A program made the translations under genes and the position numbers. 64,000 nt of DNA from Pseudorhodoferax sp. Leaf267. Its GTDB lineage: Bacteria; Pseudomonadota; Gammaproteobacteria; Burkholderiales; Burkholderiaceae_C. The notes below the pieces were generated by a model. That model did no database searches, was not told the DNA's origin, and was given only the letters and a program-made list of their open reading frames with translations. Below, piece by piece: positions 34,083-43,197 of this stretch (within the stretch, counting starts at the first letter, position 1; each line of letters starts with the position of its first letter). The stretch is taken from assembly GCF_001422405.1 (NCBI RefSeq), contig NZ_LMMV01000026.1, positions 66,166 to 130,165 of the forward strand, given 5' to 3'.

Positions 34083-35453
34083 ATGCCGATCCCCTCGCTT
34101 CCGATGGCCAGCACAGTTGTCGATTCCATCCTGTTTCGCGACGCCTTCGGCACGCAGAAGATGCGCGCGATTTTCGCCGACACGGCCTTGATCCAGCGCT
34201 ACATCGATGCCGAGGTCGCGCTGGCCCGCGCCGAGGCGCGCTGCGGCGTGATCCCGCGCGAGGCGGCCGACGTCATCGCGCGCGAATCGAAGCTCGAGCG
34301 CATCGACTTCGACCACATGCGCGAGGAGACCGACATCGTGGGCTACCCCATCTTGCCGCTGGTGCACCAGCTCGTCGCCATGTGCGGCGAGTCCGGCCGC
34401 TACGTGCACTGGGGCGCGACCACACAGGACATCATGGACACGGCTGTCGCGCTGCAGGTGCGCGATGCGCTGGACAGCATCGACGCCGATATCCGCGAGC
34501 TGCGCGCCATCCTGGCCGCACTGGCCAAGAAGCACCGCGACACGCCCATGGCCGGCCGCACGCACCTGCAGCAGGCGCTGCCCGTCACCTTCGGCTACAA
34601 GGTCGCGATCTGGCTGGCCATGTTCGACCGGCACCAGCAGCGCATCGCCGAGCTGCGGCCGCGCGTGGCGCTGGTCGAGTTCGCGGGTGCCGCCGGCACG
34701 CTGGCCTCGCTGGGGGACAAGGGCTTCGAGGTGCAGCAGGCCATGGCCGAGGAGCTGGGCCTGGGCGTGCCGGCCACCACCTGGCATGTGGCGCGCGACG
34801 GCTTCGCCGAGGCTGTGAACCTGCTGGCGCTGGTGACGGGCTCGCTGGGCAAGATCGCGCTCGACATCATGATCATGGCGTCCACCGAGTTCGCCGAGGT
34901 CTACGAGCCCTTCGTCAAGGGCCGCGGTGCCAGCAGCACCATGCCGCAAAAGCGCAACCCGATCTCCAGCGAGCTCATGCTGGCCGCCAGCAAGGCCGTG
35001 CGCCAGCACGCGGGGCTGATGGTGGACGCGATGGTGCAGGACTTCGAGCGCGCCACCGGCCCCTGGCATGCGGAGTGGATCGCGATTCCGGAGAGCTTCA
35101 TCCTGAGCTCGGGCGCGCTGCACCAGGCCAAGTTTGCGCTGGGCGGGCTGATCGTGGACGAGGCGCGCATGGCGCACAACCTCGGCATCACCAAGGGCCT
35201 GATCGTGGCCGAGGCCGTGATGATGGGCATGGCTCCACACATCGGCCGCCAGCAGGCGCACGACGTGGTCTACGACGCCTGCCGCACCGTCAACGAGCAG
35301 GGCGGCACGCTGGCCGAGGCCCTGGCCGCACTGCCCGAGGTCACGAAGCACTTCGACCGCGCCACGATCGACCGCCTGACGGACCCGGCCAACTACCTGG
35401 GCCTGGCTCCACAGATGGTCGACCGCGCCATCGCCCTGTCCGCTGCTTGCTGA
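34083..35453 (+). CDS. Fumarase/aspartase-superfamily lyase (PurB/PcaB-like)
   Basis: A 456-residue cytosolic lyase. The superfamily signature SSTMPQKRNPISSEL, with the mobile catalytic Ser loop, is present. WGATTQDIMDT and GRTHLQQALPVTFGYK supply the other conserved regions. The sequence resembles adenylosuccinate lyase and 3-carboxymuconate cycloisomerase. Its catabolic neighbourhood (GntR operators upstream, Bug receptor 37 bases downstream) argues against a purine role and for cleavage or cyclisation of an imported carboxylic acid. The exact reaction is open. Confidence 0.87.
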   Translation: MPIPSLPMASTVVDSILFRDAFGTQKMRAIFADTALIQRYIDAEVALARAEARCGVIPREAADVIARESKLERIDFDHMREETDIVGYPILPLVHQLVAMCGESGRYVHWGATTQDIMDTAVALQVRDALDSIDADIRELRAILAALAKKHRDTPMAGRTHLQQALPVTFGYKVAIWLAMFDRHQQRIAELRPRVALVEFAGAAGTLASLGDKGFEVQQAMAEELGLGVPATTWHVARDGFAEAVNLLALVTGSLGKIALDIMIMASTEFAEVYEPFVKGRGASSTMPQKRNPISSELMLAASKAVRQHAGLMVDAMVQDFERATGPWHAEWIAIPESFILSSGALHQAKFALGGLIVDEARMAHNLGITKGLIVAEAVMMGMAPHIGRQQAHDVVYDACRTVNEQGGTLAEALAALPEVTKHFDRATIDRLTDPANYLGLAPQMVDRAIALSAAC

Positions 35454-35490
35454 GCGCGCGCCGCCCCTGTCCACACTTCAAGGATTTCCC

Positions 35491-36465
35491 ATGACCAAGA
35501 CCTGGAAACTCGGCGCGCTGGCGCTCGCATTCGCCGCCGGCAGCGCCTTCGCGCAAACCTACCCGGCCCGGCCCGTCACCTGGATCGTGCCGTTCGCAGC
35601 CGGCGGCCCCACGGACGCCATGGCGCGCCACATCGCCGACCGCGTGGCGCGCGAGATCGGCGGCCCCATCATCATCGAGAACGCGCCCGGCGCCGGCGGC
35701 ACCGTGGGCACGGCCAAGGCGGCGCGCGCCACGCCCGACGGCTACACCATGCTGGTCGGCCACATGGGCTACATGGGCGCGGCGCCCGCGCTGTACAAGA
35801 AGCTCGGCTACGACCCGGTGAAGGACTTCGCGCCCGTGTTCCGCTTCCCCGACACGCCGCTGGTGCTCATGGTGCGCAAGGAGCACCCGGCCAAGGACAT
35901 CAAGGCCCTGGTGGAATACGGCAAGGCCAACGCCGACAAGATGTTCATCAGCAACGCCGGCATCGGCTCCAGCTCGCACCTCATCGCCGCGCTGTTCGCG
36001 GCCTCGGCCGGCATCAAGGTATCGCAGGTGCCGTACAAGGGCGCCGGCCCGGCGCTCATCGACGTGATCGGCGGCCAGGTCGACGCCATGTTCGACCAGA
36101 CCAACACCGCGCTGCCGCAGATCCGCGACGCCAAGGTGCGCCCGCTGGCCGTCACGTCCAAGGTGCGACTGCCCCAGTTGAAGGACGTGCCCACGCTGGC
36201 CGAGACCGTGCTGCCCGGCTTCGAGGCCTCGACCTGGTACGGCATCTACGCGCCCAAGGGCACGCCGCAGCCGGTGCTGGACAAGGTGCAGGCCGCCTAC
36301 CTGAAGGTGATGACCGACAAGGCCTTCACCGACAAGATGGCCGAGCAGGCGATCCAGATGCTGCCGCCCGAGCAGTACACCGGCGCGGCGCTGGCCAAGC
36401 ACACCGAGGCCGAGGTGGCGCGCTGGAAGGCCGTGGCGGCGAAGACCGGTATCTCGATGGATTAA
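35491..36465 (+). CDS. Bug/TctC-family periplasmic receptor (5 of 5)
   Basis: A 324-residue receptor. The signal peptide (KLGALALAFAAGSAFA) cleaves before QTYPARPV. The cleft segments are TWIVPFAAGGPTDAMARHI and ENAPGAGGTVGTAKAA. It follows the lyase gene by 37 bases and is probably co-regulated with it by the GntR protein, making a receptor-plus-enzyme unit for one carboxylate. No membrane subunits are present nearby. Confidence 0.94.
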   Translation: MTKTWKLGALALAFAAGSAFAQTYPARPVTWIVPFAAGGPTDAMARHIADRVAREIGGPIIIENAPGAGGTVGTAKAARATPDGYTMLVGHMGYMGAAPALYKKLGYDPVKDFAPVFRFPDTPLVLMVRKEHPAKDIKALVEYGKANADKMFISNAGIGSSSHLIAALFAASAGIKVSQVPYKGAGPALIDVIGGQVDAMFDQTNTALPQIRDAKVRPLAVTSKVRLPQLKDVPTLAETVLPGFEASTWYGIYAPKGTPQPVLDKVQAAYLKVMTDKAFTDKMAEQAIQMLPPEQYTGAALAKHTEAEVARWKAVAAKTGISMD

Positions 36466-36481
36466 CTTAACGGGTGGGACC

Positions 36482-37021
36482 ATGGGCGACGCACGGCCGT
36501 CCGACCCCACAATGCCCACCATGCGCCGCCTTGCCGAACCTCGCGACATCGAAGCCGTCTACGCCATCTATTCGCATGCGGAGGTGGTGCCGTTCCTGAC
36601 CTATGAGCCCATGCCGCTCACGTCGTTCGCCGACGTCTATGCGGAGTTGCTGGCCAGTGGAAATTTCCATGTGTGGCAGGTCGATGGCGCCATCGCAGGC
36701 TTCTACCGCGCGACGCGCTACCCGGGCCGCGTGCGGCATGTGGTGCTGCTGGGCACCCTGGCGGTCGACCAGGCGCGCCATGGGCAGGGCGTGGGGCGCG
36801 CGATGCTGCTGGACGCGTTCGCGCGGCTGCAGTCTGAGGGCGTGCGCCGTGTCGAGCTGTTCGCCGAAAGCGACAACACGCTGGCGCTGCGCTTCTACGA
36901 GCGCCTGGGCTTCGTGCACGAGGGCACGCTGCGCGCGTTCTACAAGCGGGCCCACGAGGACCACTACGTCGATGAGGTCGTGATGGGCCTGCTGTTCGAA
37001 GACCCCGTCCGAGCCGCCTGA
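36482..37021 (+). CDS. GNAT-family N-acetyltransferase
   Basis: Up to 179 residues. The GNAT acetyl-CoA-binding motif A appears as VLLGTLAVDQARHGQGVGRAM, and the C-terminal motif B as NTLALRFYERLGFVHEGTL. The acceptor could be a protein N-terminus, amine or antibiotic. In-frame ATGs at 36512 and 36521 are plausible alternative starts, since the first ~13 residues lie outside the fold and no strong ribosome-binding site favours 36482. It lies 16 bases after the Bug receptor gene and is convergent with the next gene. Confidence 0.87.
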   Translation: MGDARPSDPTMPTMRRLAEPRDIEAVYAIYSHAEVVPFLTYEPMPLTSFADVYAELLASGNFHVWQVDGAIAGFYRATRYPGRVRHVVLLGTLAVDQARHGQGVGRAMLLDAFARLQSEGVRRVELFAESDNTLALRFYERLGFVHEGTLRAFYKRAHEDHYVDEVVMGLLFEDPVRAA

Positions 37022-37047
37022 CCCGCGCGCGCCGAACCCGGCAGCGC

Positions 37048-37869
37048 TCAGGCCTTGAACAGCGCGTTGAGTTCACCGCCCGTCGCCGCGCCCTCGAAGC
37101 CATCGAAGCGCCCGTCCTGCGCCAGCGTGCGCGCCGCGCGCATGAAGCCGCCCCAGGCCGCGCGCGCCATGCCGCCGCCCACGCTGACGCGGCGCACGCC
37201 CAGCGCCGCGATGTCGGCCATCGTCAGGTCGCTGACGCCGCCCACCAGCAGGTTCACGGGCTTGGGCGCCACGGCCGCGACCACGGCGGCGATCTGCTCG
37301 CGCGTGCGGATGCCCGGGGCGTACAGGCAGTCGGCGCCGGCCTGGGCGTAGGCCTGCAGGCGCGCAATGGCGTCGTCCAGGTCGGGCCGGCCGACGATGA
37401 AGTTCTCGGCGCGGCCGACCAGCAGCGTGTCACCACCCTCGGCGTCGATGGCGGCACGCGCCGCGGCCAGGCGTGCCACGGCCACCTCCAGCGGGTACTG
37501 CGGGTCGGCGGGGTCGCCCGTGCCATCTTCGATGGACAGGCCGGCCACGCCGGTGGCGACGGCAAGGCGCACGCTGGCCGCCACGTCCTCGGGCCGGTTG
37601 CCGTAGCCATCCTCGAAGTCGGCGTTCACGGGCAGGTCGGTCGCGGCCACGATGGCGCGCAGGTGCGCCAGCACGGCGTCGCGGTCCATGGCGCCGTCGG
37701 GGTGCGCGTGCGACCAGGCATGGCCCGAGCTCGTGCTGGCCAGGGCCTGGAAGCCCAGGCTCTGCAGGTAGCGCGCGCTGCCGGCGTCCCAGGGGTTGGG
37801 CAGCACGAAGCAGCCTTGCTGGTGCAGGGCGCGGAAGGCGGCGCGTTTCTGTGCGGTGGTGCTGGGCAT
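37048..37869 (-). CDS. Isocitrate lyase/PEP mutase-family enzyme
   Basis: A 273-residue TIM-barrel protein. The metal-binding segment NADFEDGYGN (about 99-108) and LVGRAENFIVGRPDLDDAI are characteristic of the PEP mutase/2-methylisocitrate lyase superfamily. It may cleave or decarboxylate a 2-oxo or hydroxy acid such as oxaloacetate; no specific reaction can be assigned. An AAGGAG-like site precedes the ATG at 37869. It is divergent from the phosphatase gene at 38010 across a 140-base gap where I see no clear operator. Confidence 0.88.
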   Translation of the reverse strand: MPSTTAQKRAAFRALHQQGCFVLPNPWDAGSARYLQSLGFQALASTSSGHAWSHAHPDGAMDRDAVLAHLRAIVAATDLPVNADFEDGYGNRPEDVAASVRLAVATGVAGLSIEDGTGDPADPQYPLEVAVARLAAARAAIDAEGGDTLLVGRAENFIVGRPDLDDAIARLQAYAQAGADCLYAPGIRTREQIAAVVAAVAPKPVNLLVGGVSDLTMADIAALGVRRVSVGGGMARAAWGGFMRAARTLAQDGRFDGFEGAATGGELNALFKA

Positions 37870-38009
37870 GGTGTCTCCTTTTGTGGGCTGCTGTCCTCAG
37901 CGCGATCGGCCGAGCGTAGCAGCGCCATGCCAGCACGCGCGCAGGGTCGACGCCGCTGCGTTATGGTCGTTGGTGCAGTCCCGAGGTGGCTGTCTCGCGA
38001 AAGGATCAC

Positions 38010-38573
38010 ATGGACAGACGCAATCTTCTGGCTGCCGCATTGCTGGCGGTCTCGGCGCAGCTGCCAGCGGCAGCGCAGACGGTGGAATCGGCATGGTCGG
38101 GCCTGGGCACTGCCGGCATCGTGCTGTTCCGGCATGCCGAGGCGCCGGGCGTGGGCGACCCCGCGAACTTCAAGCTCGACGACTGCTCGACGCAGCGCAA
38201 TCTCAGTGAGCAAGGCCGTGCGCAGGCGCGCCGCATGGGCGAGCAGTTCCGGGCGCGCGGCGTGCCGGTGGCCGCCGTGCTGACCAGCCAGTGGTGCCGC
38301 ACGCGCGACACGGCGGCGCTGGCCTTTCCCGGCCTGGTGCGCGACGAGCCGGCCTTCAATTCCTTCTTCGGCGAACCGGCCAGCAACGCGCCGCAAACCG
38401 CTGCAGCGCGTGCCCGGCTGGCGGCCTGGCGTGGCCCCGGGGTGCTGGTGGTGGTCACGCACCAGGTCAACATCACGGCGCTGACGGGCGTGTACCCGGC
38501 GTCGGGCGAGGGCGTGGTGGTCAGGCCGCGGGCCGACGGCGGCCTGGATGTCGTGGGGCGCTTGCAGCCCTGA
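38010..38573 (+). CDS. Exported histidine phosphatase-family protein
   Basis: A 187-residue protein with a signal peptide (MDRRNLLAAALLAVSAQLPAAA). The phosphohistidine motif appears as LFRHAEAPG near residue 36, the second-half His in VVVTHQVNIT, and a conserved Arg in SQWCRTRDTA. It should act as a periplasmic phosphomonoesterase or phosphoglycan-type enzyme. The start at 38010 has an AAAGGA site; an upstream in-frame start would spoil the signal. It is convergent with the enoyl-CoA hydratase gene, 4 bases apart. Confidence 0.86.
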   Translation: MDRRNLLAAALLAVSAQLPAAAQTVESAWSGLGTAGIVLFRHAEAPGVGDPANFKLDDCSTQRNLSEQGRAQARRMGEQFRARGVPVAAVLTSQWCRTRDTAALAFPGLVRDEPAFNSFFGEPASNAPQTAAARARLAAWRGPGVLVVVTHQVNITALTGVYPASGEGVVVRPRADGGLDVVGRLQP

Positions 38574-38577
38574 AGCG

Positions 38578-39387
38578 TCAGCGCCCGCTGAACCGCGCCG
38601 CGCGCCGTTCCACGAACGAGCGCACGCCCTCGGCCGCATCCTCGCTATTGGCCAGTTGCCGCTGCACGTCGATGAAGTCGCCCACCGCTGCCGCCACGCC
38701 TTCCTCCACCGTCTTGCGCACGTTCAGCCGCGTGGCGACCACGGCCAGCGGGGCCTGCGCCGCGATGGCCCCGGCGATGCGCAGCGCCTCGTCCAGCTGG
38801 CTGCCGGCCGGCACCACCTTCTGCACGAAGTTCAGCCGCAGCGCCTCGGCGGCATCGAACACGTCGGCCGTCAGCAGGTGCAGCAGCGCGTTGCCGCTGC
38901 CGGCGCGCTCGGCCATGCGCAGCGTGGCGCCGCCCGTGGCCATGATGCCGCGCTGCACTTCGAGCTGCGAGAAGCGGCAGTCGTCGGCCGCCACCACGAT
39001 GTCGGCCGCCAGCATCAGCTCGATGCCCAGCGTGTACGTGATGCCCTGCACCGCCACCACCATGGGCTTGGCGCGGCGGCGGTATTGCGGCATGCCCAGG
39101 TCGACCGGGTCGACCAGGCCGACCGGGATGGCTTTTTCGCCGCGCTGCATCAGCGGCGCGAAGCTCGGCAGGTCCAGCCCCGCCGTGAAGTGCGCGCCGA
39201 TGGCGTGCAGCACGCCCACGCGCAGCTCGGGCCGGTCGTCCAGCCAGGTGTAGGCCTCGGCCAGCTGGCGCTGCATGGTGGGCGTGAAGCCGTTGCGCTT
39301 GGCCGGGCGGTCGATGCCGATCAGGAAGACGTGGCCGCGCTGCTCGCAGACGATGCGGCCTTCGGGGGGTGTCGTGGTCTCCGTCAT
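38578..39387 (-). CDS. Enoyl-CoA hydratase/isomerase (crotonase) family protein
   Basis: A 269-residue crotonase-fold enzyme. Oxyanion-hole segments are HFTAGLDL and GITYTLGIELMLAADIVVA, and the catalytic-Glu region is LEVQRGIMATGGATLRM, which keeps the first Glu. It would hydrate a 2-enoyl-CoA to the 3-hydroxy form. It lies 23 bases downstream of the 3-hydroxyacyl-CoA dehydrogenase gene on the same strand, which catalyses the next step, so they form a beta-oxidation pair. Chain-length preference is unknown. Confidence 0.9.
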   Translation of the reverse strand: MTETTTPPEGRIVCEQRGHVFLIGIDRPAKRNGFTPTMQRQLAEAYTWLDDRPELRVGVLHAIGAHFTAGLDLPSFAPLMQRGEKAIPVGLVDPVDLGMPQYRRRAKPMVVAVQGITYTLGIELMLAADIVVAADDCRFSQLEVQRGIMATGGATLRMAERAGSGNALLHLLTADVFDAAEALRLNFVQKVVPAGSQLDEALRIAGAIAAQAPLAVVATRLNVRKTVEEGVAAAVGDFIDVQRQLANSEDAAEGVRSFVERRAARFSGR

Positions 39388-39410
39388 TCCGGTGGTCCTG
39401 GGTGCGTGGC

Positions 39411-40265
39411 TCAGTAGGTGTAGACGCCGCGGCCGGTCTTGCGGCCCAGGCGGCCGGCGGCCACCATTTCCTTGAGCAGCGGGCAGGGGCGGTACTTGCT
39501 GTCGCCGTACTCTTCCAGGTAGACGTTCATGACGGCCAGGCACACGTCCAGGCCGATCATGTCGGCCAGCGCCAGCGGGCCGATGGGCTGGTTGCAGCCC
39601 AGCTTCATGCCGGCGTCGATGTCCTCGGCCGTGGCGATGCCCTCGGCCAGCACGAACAGGGCCTCGTTGATCATGGGCACCAGGATGCGGTTGACCACGA
39701 AGCCCGGCGCGTTCTTCACCGTGATGGGCGACTTGCCCAGCGCGGTGGCCAGCGCGTGCACGGTGGCGTGGGTCTCATCGCTGGTCTGCAGGCCGCGGAT
39801 GATCTCCACCAGCGCCATCATGGGCACGGGGTTGAAGAAGTGCATGCCGATGAACTTGTCGGGCCTGCTCGTGGCGGCGGCCATCTTGGTGATGCTGATC
39901 GACGAGGTGTTGGATGCGAGCAGCACCTCGGGCGGCAGCACGGCCTCGGCCTGCTTGAGAATCTTGAGCTTGAGCTCGTAGTTCTCGGTCGCCGCCTCGA
40001 TCACGAGTTGCGCACTGGCCAGGTCGGCATAGTCGGTGCTGGTCTTGATGCGCGCCAGCGCGGCGTCCTTGTCGGCCGCGGTGATCTTGTCCTTCTTGAT
40101 CAGCCGGTCCAGGCTGCCGGCCACGGTGGCCACGCCCTTGGCGACGGCCGCCTCCGAGATGTCGACCATGACGACATCGATGCCGCTGGTGGCGCAGGCC
40201 TGCGCAATGCCGTTGCCCATGGTGCCGGCGCCGATGATGCCGACGGTGGTGATGCTGTTGCTCAT
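39411..40265 (-). CDS. 3-Hydroxybutyryl-CoA dehydrogenase-type enzyme
   Basis: A 284-residue NAD-dependent dehydrogenase. The Rossmann motif VGIIGAGTMGNGIAQA is at the N-terminus. GMHFFNPVPMMALVEII holds the catalytic His, with the Glu nearby, and APGFVVNRILVPMINEA begins the C-terminal dimerisation domain. It is a stand-alone HbdA/PaaH-type protein rather than a FadB fusion. It oxidises 3-hydroxyacyl-CoA to 3-ketoacyl-CoA. The ATG at 40265 starts the canonical fold and is followed downstream by the crotonase gene. Confidence 0.93.
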   Translation of the reverse strand: MSNSITTVGIIGAGTMGNGIAQACATSGIDVVMVDISEAAVAKGVATVAGSLDRLIKKDKITAADKDAALARIKTSTDYADLASAQLVIEAATENYELKLKILKQAEAVLPPEVLLASNTSSISITKMAAATSRPDKFIGMHFFNPVPMMALVEIIRGLQTSDETHATVHALATALGKSPITVKNAPGFVVNRILVPMINEALFVLAEGIATAEDIDAGMKLGCNQPIGPLALADMIGLDVCLAVMNVYLEEYGDSKYRPCPLLKEMVAAGRLGRKTGRGVYTY

Positions 40266-40351
40266 GCTGGGAAAGCTCCTGTGACGATCGAAACGCGGTG
40301 CCGGGCGCTGCAGCGTGGCAGCGGGCGCTCGGCGCATCATAAAGTCCGGTC

Positions 40352-41947
40352 GTGAGCACATTCGACTACCTCATCATCGGCGCCGGCTCGGCGGGCTGCG
40401 TGCTGGCCGGGCGGCTCAGCGAGGACCCGGCCGTGCAGGTGGCGCTGCTGGAGGCCGGGCCGCCGGCCCGCAGCGCGCTCATCGCTTGCCCGGCCGGCGT
40501 GGCCCTGCTGGCCCGCACGGGCGCGGCCAACTGGAAGTTCGCCACCGTGCCCCAGCCCGGGCTGAACGGGCGCTGCGGCTACCAGCCGCGCGGCCGGGTG
40601 CTGGGCGGCAGCAGCGCGATCAACGCCATGGTCTACGCGCGCGGCCACCGCGGCGACTACGACGACTGGGCGGCCCAGGGCAACCCGGGTTGGTCGTTCG
40701 ACGAGGTGCTGCCGTACTTCCGACGCGCCGAGGGCAATGCACGCGGCGCCGATGCGCTGCATGGGGGCGACGGGCCGCTGCGCGTCATGGACCTGGCCGA
40801 GCCCAGCCCCTGCAGCCAGGCCTTCGTGCAGGCCGCGATGCAGGCCGGCTACCCGGCCAACGCCGACTTCAACGGCCCCGAGCAGGAGGGCGTGGGCCTG
40901 TACCAGGTCACGCAGCAAGGCGGCGAGCGCTGCAGCGCGGCGCGCGCTTACCTCACGCCGCACCTGGGCCGGCCCAACCTGTTCGTGGTGACGGGAGCGA
41001 CGGTGGTGCGCATCCTGCTCGCGGGCCGGCGCGCCGTGGGCATCGAGTACTACCAGGACGGCCTGGTCAAGCAGCTCAAGGCGCGCCGCGAGGTGCTGCT
41101 CAGCGCGGGCGCGCTGCAGTCGCCGCAGCTGCTGATGCTGTCCGGCATCGGGCCGCAGGCGCATCTGGTGGGCGAGGGCGTGGCGCCGCGGCACGACCTG
41201 CCGGGCGTGGGCCTGCACTTGCACGACCATGTGGATGCGGTGCTGGTGCAGCATGCGCCGCGTGCGCGCGACACGCTGGGCGTCTCGCCCGGAGGGCTGT
41301 GGCGCGCAGCGCGTGGCGTGCTCGACTGGCAGCGCCGGCGCCGCGGCCTGCTGACCAGCAACCTGGCCGAAGCCGGCGGCTTCATCCGCAGCCAGGCCGG
41401 CGAGCCGCGGCCCGACCTGCAGCTGTTCTTCGTGATCGGCAAGCTCGTGGACCACGGCCGGCGCACCGTGCTGGGCCATGGCTATTCGGTGCATGTCAGC
41501 GTGCTGCGGCCGCACAGCCGCGGCCGCGTGCGGCTGGACGGCAAGGATCCGCAGGCGCCGCCGCGGGTCGACCCCAACTTCCTGGGCGAGCGCGAGGACA
41601 TGGAGCGGCTGCAGCGCGGCTTTCGCATCGCGCGCCAGATCGTGGCCCAGCCCGCACTGGCCGTGCTGGGCGGGCGCGAGGACGGCCGCTCGGCCCGCGC
41701 CTTCGGCGACCTGCCGCTGGAGACCTTCCTGCGTGACCACGCCGACACCGCCTACCACCCCGTGGGCAGCTGCCGCATGGGCCCGGGCCCGCTGGACGTG
41801 GTGGACCACCGCCTGCGCGTGCACGGCCTGCAGGGCCTGCGCGTGGTCGATGCCTCGGTGATGCCCACCATCGTGGCCGGCGGCCTGAACGCGACCGTGG
41901 TCATGATCGCGGAGAAGGCGGCCGACATGGTGCGCGCGGACGGCTGA
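40352..41947 (+). CDS. GMC-family FAD-dependent oxidoreductase
   Basis: A 531-residue flavoenzyme related to choline dehydrogenase. The FAD-binding motif FDYLIIGAGSAGCVLAGRL is at the N-terminus. GRVLGGSSAINAMVYARGH is the GMC signature 1, and the C-terminal domain has the catalytic His in YHPVGSCRMG. The start is GTG. It oxidises an alcohol, passing electrons to oxygen or a quinone; the substrate is unknown. It is divergent from the dehydrogenase gene (86-base gap) and followed by an acyltransferase gene after 92 bases. Confidence 0.93.
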   Translation: MSTFDYLIIGAGSAGCVLAGRLSEDPAVQVALLEAGPPARSALIACPAGVALLARTGAANWKFATVPQPGLNGRCGYQPRGRVLGGSSAINAMVYARGHRGDYDDWAAQGNPGWSFDEVLPYFRRAEGNARGADALHGGDGPLRVMDLAEPSPCSQAFVQAAMQAGYPANADFNGPEQEGVGLYQVTQQGGERCSAARAYLTPHLGRPNLFVVTGATVVRILLAGRRAVGIEYYQDGLVKQLKARREVLLSAGALQSPQLLMLSGIGPQAHLVGEGVAPRHDLPGVGLHLHDHVDAVLVQHAPRARDTLGVSPGGLWRAARGVLDWQRRRRGLLTSNLAEAGGFIRSQAGEPRPDLQLFFVIGKLVDHGRRTVLGHGYSVHVSVLRPHSRGRVRLDGKDPQAPPRVDPNFLGEREDMERLQRGFRIARQIVAQPALAVLGGREDGRSARAFGDLPLETFLRDHADTAYHPVGSCRMGPGPLDVVDHRLRVHGLQGLRVVDASVMPTIVAGGLNATVVMIAEKAADMVRADG

Positions 41948-42039
41948 GCCACAATCGCGCGCTCCAGGCGGTTCGCGCACCTGTGCCGCGACACCGCAGC
42001 GCCCGGCCGCCACTGGGGCCGGCTTTGTAAAGGACTGGC

Positions 42040-43191
42040 ATGCGTGTCGATGCGGTGGACGGTTTGCGTGCCGTGCTGGCCTGGTGGGTCGTGCTCGCCC
42101 ATCTGGCGATGTCCACCGGCCTGCGGCTCGTGGCCGTCGCCAACCCCTCGGTCGCGGTCGACCTGTTCATGGTGCTCTCGGGCTTCCTGATCGCGTCCAC
42201 CTACGAGCGGCTCACGCAGACACAGGGGCCGCGCCAGGGCATGGTGTCGTTCTGGATCCGCCGCGTGATGCGCATCTGGCCGCTGTACGCCTTCCTGCTG
42301 ACCCTGGTGTGGCTGTTCCGGGGCAGCCTGGCGGACTGGACGGCGCTGATCGCGCAGGCCTTGCAGGGCCGTGCTGCCGTGGGCGACGCCATGGCGCATG
42401 GCGCGGCCGACGCAGCCTACGGCTGGGCCGGTGCCGCCTGGCACTACAGCATGCTGTTCGGCCTGAACGCCGCCCAGGCCACCACCACCGAGCTGCCGGA
42501 CTGGAGCCTGTCGCTCGAGTTTCAGTTCTACCTGCTGTTCCCGCTGGTGGCCGTCCTGTACCGGCGCTGGCCGCTGTGGGTCTGCTGCGTGAGCGCGGGC
42601 CTGGCCTATGTCAGCCCGGGCCTGCTGGGCGACTACCAGCAGGCCGGCCGCTGGGCGCATTTCCACCAGCCCGCCCTCCTGACCTACCGGCTGCACTTCT
42701 TCCTGGTGGGCTGCATCGCCTACCGCATCTTCGCGCTGCATGCGCGGCCGGGGGCGCGGCCGCAGGACCTGCACAGGGACCTCGTGGCGCTGCTGCTGTG
42801 CCTGTCGGTGGCCGGCGTGCGCTCGGCGCTCGGCATCATCGTGGTCATGTTCGTGCTGTCGCACCCGGCCAGCGCGCTGTGCCGCTGGTTCAGCACGCGC
42901 GCCATGGCCTGGATGGGGCGCATCTCCTTCAGCATCTACCTGGTCCACATGCCTCTGCTCAAACTCGTGCTGGGCACGCTGGTGCTGCAGCCGTGGTTCA
43001 TGGGCCTGACACCGGCGCTGCGCTTCGGGGTTGCCGCGCTGTGCCTGGTGCCGCTCGTGCTGCTGGCCTCGCATGCGCTGTACCGGTGCATCGAAAACCC
43101 CGGCAACCGGCTGGCGCACCGGTGGACCAGCCGGGCCGGGCCGCCCCGCGCCGATGGTGGTGTGCAGAGCGAAAGGCCTGCGCCTGTATAG
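42040..43191 (+). CDS. Acyltransferase family 3 membrane protein (OafA/NodX-like)
   Basis: A 383-residue polytopic inner-membrane protein with about ten helices. The N-terminal VDAVDGLRAVLAWWVVLAHL and FMVLSGFLIAS are typical of acyltransferase 3, and the invariant-type His and Arg are in place. Such enzymes acetylate or succinylate surface polysaccharides or lipids; the acceptor here is unknown. The stop lies 6 bases from the stop of the convergent rbgA-like gene. Confidence 0.9.
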   Translation: MRVDAVDGLRAVLAWWVVLAHLAMSTGLRLVAVANPSVAVDLFMVLSGFLIASTYERLTQTQGPRQGMVSFWIRRVMRIWPLYAFLLTLVWLFRGSLADWTALIAQALQGRAAVGDAMAHGAADAAYGWAGAAWHYSMLFGLNAAQATTTELPDWSLSLEFQFYLLFPLVAVLYRRWPLWVCCVSAGLAYVSPGLLGDYQQAGRWAHFHQPALLTYRLHFFLVGCIAYRIFALHARPGARPQDLHRDLVALLLCLSVAGVRSALGIIVVMFVLSHPASALCRWFSTRAMAWMGRISFSIYLVHMPLLKLVLGTLVLQPWFMGLTPALRFGVAALCLVPLVLLASHALYRCIENPGNRLAHRWTSRAGPPRADGGVQSERPAPV

Positions 43192-43197
43192 CGTGCG

